Assembly (NCBI GenBank): GCA_964623055.1
Contig: CAZURK010000047.1
Coordinates: 1-64,000 of the forward strand
Direction of reading: 5' to 3'
Origin: JADHUC01 sp964623055
GTDB taxonomy: Bacteria > Planctomycetota > Planctomycetia > Pirellulales > Pirellulaceae
DNA length: 64,000 nucleotides
In this document: piece by piece, positions 54,095-63,851 of the stretch
Numbering within the stretch: the first letter of the stretch is position 1
Layout: each line of letters begins with the position of its first letter
The notes under the pieces: model-generated
Database searches by the model: none
Seen by the model: the letters and a program-made list of their open reading frames with translations, nothing else
Told to the model about the DNA's origin: nothing
Made by a program: the position numbers and the translations under genes

Positions 54095-54865
54095 TCAGCC
54101 GCCTACGATGACAGCCAGCAAATGGTCCAATTCTTCGTCCACGTCGTCTTCGCTGCTCACCGTGTTCGCAATCTCGGCTCGCAGCAGGTCACGATACCGC
54201 TGGCGCAGCCGGTGCACAGCGACTCGGATCGACCCCTTCGTCATTCCCATTTCGGCGGCAAGCTCTTCATAGGAGGGTGCTGTGGTCGTCGCCGTTATGA
54301 AAACCCGCAGACGTTCAAACAGCGGCCCCTTTCCTTTTTCGGTGTAATCTCGTTCGAGTTGATTGAGCACGTGATCCAAAAGCGTCAGCGCCCAACGCCG
54401 CTCGTAGACTCGCTCCGGGGTCCAGTCGTCCGAGAATTCGCGTTGAAAACGCTCCTCGCCCGACTCGAAGTCGATCGACAGCGTCGGCCGACCGCCGCCG
54501 CGCTTCTGGGCGGCGGCCCGCTTTCTTTCGTTTTGCAGGAACCGTTTCAGAGCGGTCAGCAGAAACGTGCGAAATCGACCTCGTTCGCGATCCGCAGCCT
54601 GGAGGTAATGCTTTTCAAGGACGCGTGCGAAGAACTCCTGTGTCAGGTCTTGCGCCTCGGCAGGCTGGTGGCCTTGACGACGGACGTAGGCATAGAGGGG
54701 ATACCAGTAGATCTCGCAAAGTGAGGCCAACGCCGTGTCCGACTCCGGCGTCTGGCGTCGGCCCGCCGCGATCACAACACTCCAATGAGTGGTGGCGAAG
54801 CGTCCGCTCCGTGAGCCATCAGGTGCGGACGAGTCGGGGGACGAATGCTCGGCGGTTGTTGGCAT
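54095..54865 (-). CDS. ECF-type RNA polymerase sigma factor (planctomycete group)
   Basis: This 256-residue sigma factor begins, after a polar lead, with FATTHWSVVIAAG, the hallmark of a planctomycete-specific ECF group. Region 2 appears as YVRRQGHQPAEAQDLTQEFFARVLEK and region 4 as SYEELAAEMGMTKGSIRVAVHRLRQRY. The insert between them is long for an ECF factor. It should direct RNA polymerase to a small regulon. The linked kinase gene downstream (231 bp) suggests control by phosphorylation instead of a classical anti-sigma factor, none of which is seen. Confidence 0.93.
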   Translation of the reverse strand: MPTTAEHSSPDSSAPDGSRSGRFATTHWSVVIAAGRRQTPESDTALASLCEIYWYPLYAYVRRQGHQPAEAQDLTQEFFARVLEKHYLQAADRERGRFRTFLLTALKRFLQNERKRAAAQKRGGGRPTLSIDFESGEERFQREFSDDWTPERVYERRWALTLLDHVLNQLERDYTEKGKGPLFERLRVFITATTTAPSYEELAAEMGMTKGSIRVAVHRLRQRYRDLLRAEIANTVSSEDDVDEELDHLLAVIVGG

Positions 54866-54970
54866 TAAGGTATTCTAACTCGCGGCGAGGGCTCATTGGA
54901 GACGTCGGTCTATATTCGTTTTCGGCGGCCGAGGCTTGGCATTTGCGAAAAACGCAAGACGATAAGCAAA

Positions 54971-55801
54971 CTATCTGTCGTCGTCCGCTGTTGTCACGCA
55001 AAGGGTCACAGGGCCGAGTAGGCCTGAAGTCAATTCGCCGCGATAGCGTGTTGGGATCGTGAGGTAATGGTTGGCTAGTGTATTGTAGACCAGCACCTCG
55101 ATCCGGTTCTCGCCCGGCTTCACTTGCTTGGAGATGTCCACCCGCCATGGCGGCGCAACGCGGGTACCCGCTATCTGCCCGTTCACACGGACTTCTACCG
55201 TGGCGATCACCTGCCCGAGATCGAGCGTGATTTCGCCGCCGGCCTGATGCGGGGGCAGCGTCACGGTCTTGCGATACCACGCACCGCCGGAGTAGCGCTC
55301 GAGCGCACCCATCTTTGACCAGTCGCCGAGCGTGGCGAGGCCGGAGCCGCACTCCAAGTGTATTGGATCAGGGAACACGGCTGCGCCGTTGGCGCCGGTC
55401 TCCGGCACGACGCGCAACGCGACGACGGCAGCGCGGGGTAGCGCTGCCGCCGCCACGAATCGGCCTTGGCCACCGGCACGCATGGGCTGTCCGTTCGCCC
55501 ATGCTTTGACGGTCCCCCTGGCGGCGACCGTTATCGCGCGCAGACCGGGCGGTGCGGTGAAGCGGAACCATTCGGCTGGTTGGGCGCCGGCATGCACATC
55601 GAACCGGATGACGGATGGATCGTCGAACCACGTCATCGCCAGCGGTGTGCGGGTCGATGGCTTCGCGTCCGCTCCGTCGCGTTTCAAGACGAAATAGCCG
55701 CGGGCGTCAAGACCTCGGAGGCATGCGGTTTCTCGCCCTGCCGTCGCGTACTGGCCGCGATGTGAGCCGTGGTCGGATGATCGACCGTCGCGCTGGTCCA
55801 A
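54971..55801 (-). pseudogene. C-terminal part of the GH106-like gene in another frame
   Basis: From about 55750 down to 54971, this frame encodes a jelly-roll/galactose-binding region (FRFTAPPGLRAITVAARG, YRKTVTLPPHQAGGEITLDLG, NRIEVLVYNTLANHYL) typical of the C-terminal end of GH106-like rhamnosidases. The upstream gene ends prematurely at 55684 in a different frame, while the two frames overlap. The join is near 55742-55760, in the area of an ACGCGACGGCAGGG (minus strand). One missing base there would unite them. It may be a real frameshift or a sequence error. Confidence 0.75.
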
Positions 55802-58800
55802 AGGTAATACATGCGGCCCGCGGCTTCTCTCACGTACGTGATCTCGTTCAGTGCGCTACCGCGCCGGCCGAGACACAGAAAATGGTCGGTAACATTCTCT
55901 TTCAGCCCATGGTACCCTTGGTGGCCAGGATCGCCTTCGACTCCCCAACGCCAGGACATGTGGTAGGGGCGCCAGCGGAACGACTTGTCGGCCACGTTGA
56001 CCGATTCCTGCGCATTGACCCGCGTGAGCCTAGCCAACTGGGCGTCGAGCGCGCCGTAGTCGGCATCTGCGGGAAGCGGCCCCAGCAACCAGAATTGCGG
56101 CCCGAAATCGTTGGTGACTCGCTCCCAACGGGTGTCGTCGAAGTCCGGCTCTTGCCAACCGGCCGCGTCATCGGCTTCGATGGCGTGACGGAAAATACGA
56201 GCCTCGGGACCGATAATCTTGTCGGTGGCGGGCAGGCGGAAATCGCCATATCGATTGTCCATTGTCGGTTTCAGTTCGCATTCCCACTCACCATCCAGGG
56301 CGAGTTCCCGCACGTTCGGCGCAGGTCTCCCAGATTCTGGAGACCTAGCGGTCGCCGCATGTGCGGGGTCCGGAGACCCGCGCACAACACCATCGGCAGA
56401 CCCGCGCAAAACAGGCCGCTCCGGGCGCGGTGGATTGACGTGTAGCGTGCTCGGGGTGAACACGACGATTTGGGTCTCGTAGTCTTCCAGCGGCAACTCC
56501 ACGCGCGTGCCGGTCGCTGTCTCTCCAAGCACGCGTAGCGGCCGGACTACACCGGTCCAGGGATCCCACAACTCGACTCGACCCTTGGCGCGGAACTCGA
56601 CCGTCGAGTTCTTTGCTGCCCCCATGACCAGGTAAACGTTGCGCGGACCGATCTTGCGATGCGTTGCCTTGATGGGCTGGCCAGATTGGACGTCGCGAGG
56701 AACTAGCTTGGATACGTGCTCCACCAGTCCGGTCAACTCATCTCCTCGGAACGCGCCCCGGTGCGCCTCATGGACGTTCGTCGGGTCCACAGGGGCTAGG
56801 CCGGCCATTGACGGATCGGTTCGCCATCGGTCGCCAATCGGACGGGCAAGTGTGTAACGCAGGTCTTGGGTGGAGAGCACCGTCTTGCCGCCCCGTACGA
56901 TCGCCAGGAAAAGGCCTGCTGTGCGGCGTCTGCCCGGCGGGTCGTGATCGCGGGCGTCGATGGTGATCACGTCGCCGTTCTTGAGAGTGACGTTGCCGGT
57001 CCAACCGCGAGTATACTCCACGCGCTCACAGAGCCGCGTGCCGTTGATGTACACGGCGCCCTCGTTGTCGCAGAAGAAGCGCACGCGGCAGGCTTGCGGC
57101 GCGGCTGACTCCGATCGCCAGACGCCCTTGAGATACACATTTTGGACAGGCTCCTTCGACCAAGCCCATCGCCCGACGAAGCCGCCATCGTAGCTGCGCG
57201 GCGGTACCTGTTCGCTGCCAAGTAGGGCGATGCTGATTCCGCCGGCACGGCTCCTTTGCACCGGGGGCCGAGCACCGGCGTGGGCTTCCGCGGCCGTGGC
57301 GCCGAAGATCTCCTTCACGGCTTCATCCAGAACGGGATCACTCCCGCCGGCACGGTCGCTCGCCTCGGGGAGCGCACCGACAGCGATGACGATCCCGCCC
57401 TGACGGAAGAACTCTCGGGCTTTTTCCAGCGTGGACCACCGCACCGCGCGCATCGCCGGCAGTACCAATATTCGGTAGGACGCGTCGGAGACATGCAGCC
57501 GCCCGTCGCGGACTTCGGCCCGCGCCAGCGATTCGAAATCCACAAAGATGAAGTCATAGCCGTTCTGGAAGAGTTTGGTGCCGGCGGCAAAAGCGGTCGC
57601 GGTCGCCTCGCGGCCCCCGAGTTGTGCCTGGCCGGGACTGACCGGATACATCACGGCCACGTCGCACAGGTGAACGCCTTGGCTCATCAGATATGACAGC
57701 CGCTCGAAATACTTGAAGAATACGTCCATGTGGTCCCAGTAGGGCATGCGGAAATGGTAACAGGGCGGTGCCCATTCCCAGAAACTGCCGTGGGTCGTGT
57801 AGTACAGCCCGTGCAGATTGAGCAAATTGCAGCCGTAGACGTAGTTTTCGCAGGTGGCCTGCATCAAGCGTTCCGGCGTGGCGCCCCAGCCCAGGCTGTG
57901 ATACCCTTCGAGCCAGACACGGGGACGCCGGTACAGTTGGGCAATGGAACTGGAAACCTTGCCTTTGATCAAGTCGGCCTTGCCGCCCGGCGTGTCGTGA
58001 CCGGGGGCGGTGTACCAGCGCACGGCGCTGAAGTAGTCGCCGAATTCCATGGGGTTGCGACCGCGGCTGCCCTGGTCGCAGCCGTAGATCTTCCCCCGGC
58101 TCCAGTGCCACTGGAAGATGGGGATGAAGTATCGCTCCTGTGCCAGTTCCATCTTCACGTCCATGAAGTCCAGGCGATACTTGACCGTTCTCGGGCCCAC
58201 ATCCTGGAACATGGCGGGCAGAGCCTCGAACAGGTCGTAACCTTCTCGCTGGCGGAAGACCTCGGGCAGGTCGTCGGTCCAGATCCGATCGCCTACACCG
58301 AATTTCAGCTCGTCGTGAAAAAAGTAGTTGAGCCTTGCAGCCGATTTGCCGGGCGCGTGGTTTTGAAACCGTTGAAAGAACCCCTCGATTACACGCTGCC
58401 CCGACAAGGGATGTATGGGATTGAGCGTCCCCGGCTTGCGAGCCGCGGTGAAGATCCAAATCTCCCAGGCCCCTTCCGATGGCATCCAATTCAATTTGCC
58501 ATCCTGAATAGAATCGACCAAATCAACGTCGCCGGTGGGCTTGATCCCTTTCTTGCCGAGTGGATAGGCCCTTACGGCCACCGTGTCCGCCGGAAGCTCC
58601 AACGTCACGGCTTGGCCGTGCTCGACACGCGCTTTCTTCGCGACGATCAGCTCACGTCCCTGGATTTCGGGATCGGAGTAGATGATACGGCTGATCAGGC
58701 TCTTGCCGTTGGGCCAGTCGATGATATAGCCGCTCAGGCCGATACCCATGCCCCGCTTGCTGCACTGGCCAGCTACGAATTCCCATATCTCCCACCATTT

Positions 58801-59139
58801 GTCAGAGAAGAGTTCCGGTTCGGCCGCATAAGTGGGCCAACCGGGCGTGTCTTCGTGCGCGTAATTGACCTGCATCCCGGAGATGCCCTTCTCGTGCAAC
58901 TGCTCGATCTGCCAAAGCAGCCGGTCCTCGTCGAGCGGGTCACCGGTCCACCACCAGAACGGCGCTTGTCCGTATCCCGGGGGCGGGTTGCGGAATCCCG
59001 GCAGGACGTCGAGATCCGCGGCGCGGGACGGATAGCCGACAGCACTCACAGGAGGCGCGGGAGGATTGGCCGCGTCGCTAGGATCCAATTCGGCGGAGCG
59101 GGCATCAGCAAACAGTCCCGCGGCACCCAACGCGAACAC
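55684..59139 (-). CDS. GH106-like alpha-L-rhamnosidase, main part (frameshifted end, clipped start)
   Basis: This 1151-codon frame encodes most of a large exported glycosidase. The N-terminal hallmark is WWWTGDPLDEDRLLWQIEQL, followed by GISGMQVNYAHED and WPNGKSLISRI. GH106 enzymes release L-rhamnose from pectin-like or algal polysaccharides by inversion. A beta-rich middle (about 640-900) precedes the end. The C-terminus is cut by a frameshift (see the entry at 54971). The start is also odd: GTG 59139 leaves only part of a signal peptide (FALGAAGLFADA). The open frame continues to the right as AYYLAV, but no ATG follows before a truncated isomerase gene begins. Confidence 0.8.
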   Translation of the reverse strand: MFALGAAGLFADARSAELDPSDAANPPAPPVSAVGYPSRAADLDVLPGFRNPPPGYGQAPFWWWTGDPLDEDRLLWQIEQLHEKGISGMQVNYAHEDTPGWPTYAAEPELFSDKWWEIWEFVAGQCSKRGMGIGLSGYIIDWPNGKSLISRIIYSDPEIQGRELIVAKKARVEHGQAVTLELPADTVAVRAYPLGKKGIKPTGDVDLVDSIQDGKLNWMPSEGAWEIWIFTAARKPGTLNPIHPLSGQRVIEGFFQRFQNHAPGKSAARLNYFFHDELKFGVGDRIWTDDLPEVFRQREGYDLFEALPAMFQDVGPRTVKYRLDFMDVKMELAQERYFIPIFQWHWSRGKIYGCDQGSRGRNPMEFGDYFSAVRWYTAPGHDTPGGKADLIKGKVSSSIAQLYRRPRVWLEGYHSLGWGATPERLMQATCENYVYGCNLLNLHGLYYTTHGSFWEWAPPCYHFRMPYWDHMDVFFKYFERLSYLMSQGVHLCDVAVMYPVSPGQAQLGGREATATAFAAGTKLFQNGYDFIFVDFESLARAEVRDGRLHVSDASYRILVLPAMRAVRWSTLEKAREFFRQGGIVIAVGALPEASDRAGGSDPVLDEAVKEIFGATAAEAHAGARPPVQRSRAGGISIALLGSEQVPPRSYDGGFVGRWAWSKEPVQNVYLKGVWRSESAAPQACRVRFFCDNEGAVYINGTRLCERVEYTRGWTGNVTLKNGDVITIDARDHDPPGRRRTAGLFLAIVRGGKTVLSTQDLRYTLARPIGDRWRTDPSMAGLAPVDPTNVHEAHRGAFRGDELTGLVEHVSKLVPRDVQSGQPIKATHRKIGPRNVYLVMGAAKNSTVEFRAKGRVELWDPWTGVVRPLRVLGETATGTRVELPLEDYETQIVVFTPSTLHVNPPRPERPVLRGSADGVVRGSPDPAHAATARSPESGRPAPNVRELALDGEWECELKPTMDNRYGDFRLPATDKIIGPEARIFRHAIEADDAAGWQEPDFDDTRWERVTNDFGPQFWLLGPLPADADYGALDAQLARLTRVNAQESVNVADKSFRWRPYHMSWRWGVEGDPGHQGYHGLKENVTDHFLCLGRRGSALNEITYVREAAGRMYYLWTSATVDHPTTAHIAASTRRQGEKPHASEVLTPAAISS

Positions 59140-59177
59140 TGCCAGATAGTAAGCTCGATGAGAACAAGCCCAAGGAG

Positions 59178-59621
59178 ATGGACCGTGTGATCGGCGTCCT
59201 TAAGGAAGTGGCACCCCGGGCGGAAGAGGAAGGCATCGTATTCGGGATGGAGAACTCTTTCAGCGCCGAGGACAACCTGAAGATCATCGGCGGGGTCGGA
59301 TCGTCGGCGGTCAAAGTCTACTACGACACCGGCAATTCGCGATACTACGGAAACCGTGATATCTGCAAAGAGATCCGCATGCTCCGCGGCCGGATCTGCG
59401 AGTTCCATGCCAAGGATATCGAGCGCCGCGACAAGGGGTTCATCGGACACATGCTGGGCCAGGGCCCGATCGACTTCCGGGAGGTCCGCAAGGCGATCGA
59501 CGACATCCGGTTCAGCGGCTGGATTCAGGTCGAGATCGAGGGCGCCCGCCCCTTGGAGTTGATCACCGGCTGTCGGGCAGACTACAAGTACCTGCGAAGC
59601 ATCTTCCCCGAAAGGACATGA
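59178..59621 (+). pseudogene. Truncated sugar phosphate isomerase/epimerase (C-terminal half)
   Basis: This 147-residue frame begins MDRVIGVLKEVAPRAEEEG and matches the second half of a xylose-isomerase-like TIM barrel (AP endonuclease 2 fold). GMENSFSAEDNLKI, VKVYYDTGNSRYYG, CEFHAKDIERRDKG and GWIQVEIEG carry the usual Glu/Asp/His metal ligands. Complete relatives have about 280 residues. In-frame codons before the ATG read LPDSKLDENKPKE, family-like, and then run into antisense of the GH106 start, so the N-terminal half is lost. Confidence 0.8.
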
Positions 59622-59721
59622 CACGGGAAGTCTCTCCAGGCGGAGATTGAAGAGTCACACAGCGATCGTTGTTCTTCAGCGGGTTGTCAGGACCGTACGG
59701 CCAAGATTCGGTCCCTTCCAT
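59563..59721 (-). pseudogene. Start of an unidentified gene, body lost
   Basis: ATG 59721 has a strong GGGAGGTGA site five bases upstream and reads MEGTESWPYGPDNPLKNND for about 33 residues. It then runs into the antisense of the isomerase 3' end and stops at 59563. The good ribosome site and abrupt change suggest a genuine gene start whose body was deleted. The family is unknown. Confidence 0.45.
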
Positions 59722-59767
59722 GATGTCACCTCCCTGTCGGTTTCGGGAAAAGGTACTATCCGCGCCG

Positions 59768-60196
59768 TCAGTGACGCCGAGGCAGGAACTGCACCGGCAG
59801 CAGGTGGCGGCCGGGTTTGGCCTCGACCAGCGAGTACGCCTCGGCATATTCAACGCCGCACTCAGCGCCCCGGCGAACGTGCATCTGCTCATGAACGGCC
59901 CAAAAGCCTTCCGGATGTTGGCTCTCGTGGCACAAGCAAGCCTGTTTCTTTGTCTCCCGCACCGCCTCGATGTCCAGATACAGTTCTGGGTGGAAGCCAA
60001 GCGTTTGCTGATCGGTCATCACCTCGAAGAAATAGAGATTCCAGCCGTCCGACCTACGGTAATGGTCGCACAGTAGACCGCACCACCCCGCGGCGAACTT
60101 CGTCCATTCACGAACAGCGATTGCCGCATCGAAGGCGTTGCAGTACTCAATGCCCGCATCGTGCAGATCGACAACGACCAAGACGTTGAGCAGCAT
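59768..60196 (-). pseudogene. Truncated PIG-L family deacetylase (C-terminal part)
   Basis: This 142-residue frame from ATG 60196 carries the C-terminal blocks of PIG-L/LmbE deacetylases: YFFEVMTDQQT, FHPELYLDIEAVRETKKQAC, CHESQHPEGFW and CGVEYAEAYSL. The N-terminal half with the metal-binding HPDD motif is absent. The first 30 residues (MLLNVLVVVDLHDAG) do not fit the family well. Full-length members of this group have 240-300 residues. The remnant is followed by the MEGTES start at 59721 on the same strand. Confidence 0.72.
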
Positions 60197-60280
60197 AGCA
60201 CGGACCCCAAGAAGCCGGCCCGCAATGCGACTCTTAACGCAATCCGAGGCTCGGTGCAATGCCGTTACGCGAGGAGTTTT

Positions 60281-60904
60281 TCAGGGTGTCGTATCGTCAG
60301 CCACGAGTTCGACGTCGCTGTCGCTGGTCATCAGACCGTCATCCCCGCTGGCTGAATCGTCATCGGCCCTCACTGCCTTCACGTCGCTACTGTCGGCGGA
60401 ATCGCCGGCGGCAGCCTGCTGCAGCCACTCGCGAAAGTTCTCGACGTCCTCGGCAGTCATCTTGATCTTCTGCAGCGCGCCGCCATCGAGGCTTTGGGGT
60501 TCGGAGATTTCTTCAGGGACCTGCCTCGCCGGGACTTGGCCGCGATCGTGCGGTAGTACCACGGTCCTCAGTTCGTCTTCTTCTGACTCCGGCGACGGAA
60601 AAACGTCGGGAAGATGTTCTGCGATTCTCAGGCGGAATCGCTGAGTGGCAAAGACGATCTCATCTCCGTGGAGCACGGCTTCCTCCGTCACCTTTCTCCC
60701 ATTGACGATGGTGCCATTGACGCTGCCCAAGTCCCGCACGAAGAACATTCCATCAGGCGACTTGATCAATAGGTAGTGGAACTTCGACACGGTCCGATCA
60801 TCGAAATAGATGTCACAGACCCATCGGCGACGGCCAACAACCGTCACGTCCTTTTGGAGTCGAATCGGTCGCCCGCCATGGTTCGGGATCAGTGCGGCTT
60901 GCAT
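60281..60904 (-). CDS. FHA domain protein
   Basis: This 207-residue protein has an N-terminal FHA domain (about 12-100) with VGRRRWVCDIYFDD, RTVSKFHYLL and DLGSVNGTIVNGRKV, the phospho-Thr-binding loops. An acidic, Ser/Asp-rich C-terminus may itself be phosphorylated. It would read out a Ser/Thr kinase. ATG 60904 has GGGGAG six bases upstream, so the longer frame from 61027 was not used. No kinase is adjacent; the nearest one is at 51057. Confidence 0.88.
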   Translation of the reverse strand: MQAALIPNHGGRPIRLQKDVTVVGRRRWVCDIYFDDRTVSKFHYLLIKSPDGMFFVRDLGSVNGTIVNGRKVTEEAVLHGDEIVFATQRFRLRIAEHLPDVFPSPESEEDELRTVVLPHDRGQVPARQVPEEISEPQSLDGGALQKIKMTAEDVENFREWLQQAAAGDSADSSDVKAVRADDDSASGDDGLMTSDSDVELVADDTTP

Positions 60905-61158
60905 GCAGATCTCCCCACGAGTCATGCGCCGTCCGCGTGAGTCGCTGCCGCGATAGCCATCGGTCGTCTGGAGATCGAAGTATCCTCGCCGTCGCCCGAT
61001 CAAACAGCGCTCAAAAGCGTGGGCCACGATATACTAGCTATTCCTTCACGTCAGCCTTGTTGTGTCAAAGGCCTTCTCCGGGCGGACGCGTCCATTTTGT
61101 TGTGTTGCGCGCCCTACGGGGCACTTCACGATTCTGAACCAGCTTCAATCGTCCGTCA

Positions 61159-61365
61159 TTGGTGACTGCGATCATTTCTTCTTGGTCACTGACGACGTTA
61201 CGGGAGAAGTGCCTCCAGATGGGCGCCAAACTGACGCCGCACTCCAAATACGTGACCTTCCAGCTAGGCGAAGTGGCGGTGACGTGGAATCTGTTCGCGG
61301 CAACCCTTGAACGCATCGCTCGTCTAAAGAGCCTGCCAACGAGCGTTACTCGGCATCCTGGCTGA
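61159..61365 (+). pseudogene. Remnant of a transposase, IS1380-like C-terminus
   Basis: The frame reads LREKCLQMGAKLTPHSKYV then TFQLGEVAVTWNLFAA and LERIARL. I recall this as the C-terminal end of IS1380-family transposases (LREKLxKIGAxVxxHxRYVTFQMAEVAV). No N-terminal DDE part is present. It is a fragment of about 50 codons in the otherwise gene-free stretch 60905-61725, in which I see nothing else. Confidence 0.6.
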
Positions 61366-61725
61366 GCGGATTGGCTCAACGAAAACACAGTGTACAGCGC
61401 CAAACTGTGCGTTCGTGCGTTGATTTATGCCCGAAAAACCCCCGGACGCAACACACTGGAGAGGGGTGGTCGGGCAACCGAGCAAAAACGCCAAAATGAT
61501 GACCTGGCGCTAGACGCGGCGGAAGGACGCGATGTTAGAATGTCCAACAATTGGAGACTGGAAATGTTCCAGGCTGAACTCAAAGGGGAAATGTCGAATG
61601 AATAGCGCGTTTGCCTCGTATCAAGTCTGGGCAGACAGCAAATGGCCAAACGGTCGGTTGAGAGTATCCACGTCAACCAGAAGCAGTTCCTGACGGCTGA
61701 CGAGATCTGACACAGGAGTCTTCGC

Positions 61726-63768
61726 ATGCAAGACATCATATTCGCAAGCCTCCGCATCGCTGTTCTTGTTGCCGTGTTTCTGTACCTCTGGTTGGCTGGC
61801 CGGACTCGCGATAAGCTATCTCAAACCGGATGGTGGCTCATGATGTTGGGCATTGGCCTCTTGGTAATCGAGGGCGTCCTGGACATAAGCGACAACTTCC
61901 CTTTCCTGAATCGCTTCGTCGTGATCGGCGATACTTGGGTGCAAGATATCGTTACGGAACTGGCCGGAACAGTCGCGTTATTCCTGCTGATCACGGTCGG
62001 TTTGGTGCGGTGGATTCCAACCGTTGCGCTTGCGGAAGAAAGGCGGGCCCGCCTATCCCGCACCCAGCGCCAGTACGCCGCCATTGTCGACCTCGTCACC
62101 AACGAATCGGTGTTGAAAAGCGGTCTCGTGGATACCGTGCATCTGATTACGGAGAGGGTCTCTGACGCTCTCGACGTCGAACGAGTTAGCGTATGGCTTC
62201 TGGAGGATGACCGTGGAACGTTGCGATGCATCGATTTGTTTGAACGAACGCCAGGCGAGCATTCACAAGACGCGGACCTCAACGCGAAGGATTTCCCTCG
62301 GTACTTCGAGGCCTTGGCCATGGGCCGGGCGGTCGACGCTCACGACGCCCGTACCGATCCCCGGACCAGCGAGTTTACTGACAGCTACTTGGTAGCTCGC
62401 GGCATCACGTCAATGCTGGATGCTCCCGTTCGCTCCTCGGGAGAAGTCGTTGGGGTCGTTTGCCACGAGCACGTAGGACCAGCACGTCGATGGTTGGACG
62501 ATGAGATTTCATTCGCCGCTCAAGTTGCCGACCAAGTGGCACAAGCCCTCGCTGGCGAAGAACGTAGACGCGCCGAAGAAGAGCGACTGAGACTCGCGCG
62601 GCAGGTCCAGCATGCCCAGAAACTGGAAAGCCTCGGCGTCTTGGCCGGCGGCATCGCGCACGACTTCAACAATCTCCTCACGGTCATTCTCGGTTATGCC
62701 GAAATCGCGTTGCAGAACCTCTCGCCCCTCGCTCCCGAGCGTGACAGTCTCAACCAGATCACGAAGGCTGCAGGCCGAGCCGCAGGACTGACCAAACAGA
62801 TGCTGGCATACTCAGGCAAGGGCAGGTTCGTCATCGAGCCGATCCACTTGAACGTGCTGATCGAGGAAATGACCCGTCTGATTGCGGTCACCATTTCGGA
62901 GAATACGGTCTTCAAACGCAACTTCACCGAGGACATACGCGTCTTTGACGGCGACGCGACGCAGATTCGGCAGATCATTCTGAACTTGATCACGAACGCT
63001 TCCGAGGCCATCGGCGACAAGAGCGGCGTCATCACGCTGTCGACCGGCGCCATGCACTGTGACCGAGCCTATCTCGATGACGTGAACGAAATGCTGCTCG
63101 CCAGCCTGGATGAGGCACTGCCCGAGGGATGCTATGCCTACCTGGATGTCGCCGACACTGGCTGCGGAATGGACACGCAGACTCAGGCGAAGATATTCGA
63201 TCCGTTTTTCACGACCAAGTTCACGGGACGCGGCCTGGGCTTGGCGGCCGTGTTAGGCATCGTGCGTGGTCATAAGGGGGCCATCAAGATCCGTAGCGAG
63301 CCCGACATAGGAACGACGTTCAGGGTCCTGTTTCCCGCAAACGAAAGGCTCGCCGCCCCGGACGAGGGACGGGTTGTGGATGAGGCCGTGGTGGAAGAAT
63401 GGCGTGGGGAGGGAATCGTTTTACTGGCCGACGACGAGGACGACATCCTCGCCCTCACCAAGCGGATGCTGGAACGGACTGGCTTCACCGTTCTGACGGC
63501 GTCCGACGGCCGCGAAGCGATCAGCGTGTTCCGTGAGCATGCCAAAGACATCGTCTTGGTCCTGCTTGACCTGATCATGCCCCACGTCAATGGCGAGCAG
63601 GCCTTTCACGAACTACGTCGGATCCGTCCTGACGTGAAGGTGATCCTATGCAGCGGGTACGACGAACACGAGGCAACTCGGCGCTTCGCTGGAAAAGGCC
63701 TCGCTGGATTCCTCCAGAAGCCTTATCGTTGGGCAACGCTCGTTGCGAAGCTGAAGGAAGCAACGTAA
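61726..63768 (+). CDS. Hybrid sensor histidine kinase (membrane, GAF, HisKA, HATPase, receiver)
   Basis: This 680-residue signalling protein has three likely membrane segments (about 5-25, 37-52, 77-97) and a GAF domain (about 130-280). Next come a HisKA dimer region with phospho-acceptor His312 in GGIAHDFNNLL, an ATPase domain (NLITNASEAIGD, DTGCGMDTQTQ, GRGLGLA) and a C-terminal receiver domain with Asp615 in VLLDLIMP and the LxQKPY lysine. GAF ligand is unknown. AGGAG lies nine bases before the ATG. The receiver is covalently linked, so output may need an Hpt protein not seen here. Confidence 0.95.
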   Translation: MQDIIFASLRIAVLVAVFLYLWLAGRTRDKLSQTGWWLMMLGIGLLVIEGVLDISDNFPFLNRFVVIGDTWVQDIVTELAGTVALFLLITVGLVRWIPTVALAEERRARLSRTQRQYAAIVDLVTNESVLKSGLVDTVHLITERVSDALDVERVSVWLLEDDRGTLRCIDLFERTPGEHSQDADLNAKDFPRYFEALAMGRAVDAHDARTDPRTSEFTDSYLVARGITSMLDAPVRSSGEVVGVVCHEHVGPARRWLDDEISFAAQVADQVAQALAGEERRRAEEERLRLARQVQHAQKLESLGVLAGGIAHDFNNLLTVILGYAEIALQNLSPLAPERDSLNQITKAAGRAAGLTKQMLAYSGKGRFVIEPIHLNVLIEEMTRLIAVTISENTVFKRNFTEDIRVFDGDATQIRQIILNLITNASEAIGDKSGVITLSTGAMHCDRAYLDDVNEMLLASLDEALPEGCYAYLDVADTGCGMDTQTQAKIFDPFFTTKFTGRGLGLAAVLGIVRGHKGAIKIRSEPDIGTTFRVLFPANERLAAPDEGRVVDEAVVEEWRGEGIVLLADDEDDILALTKRMLERTGFTVLTASDGREAISVFREHAKDIVLVLLDLIMPHVNGEQAFHELRRIRPDVKVILCSGYDEHEATRRFAGKGLAGFLQKPYRWATLVAKLKEAT

Positions 63769-63851
63769 ACGGATTCCGACGTGGAAGGCATTTTCGTGGG
63801 GAGAAGCAGCGCAGAACAAGCCAGACCACTAAGCAAACCCTGTCAACCAAT

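Noticed and set aside
57730..59190. 486-codon plus-strand frame across the GH106 gene
   Set aside because: It is antisense to clear GH106 motifs and has no family features of its own.
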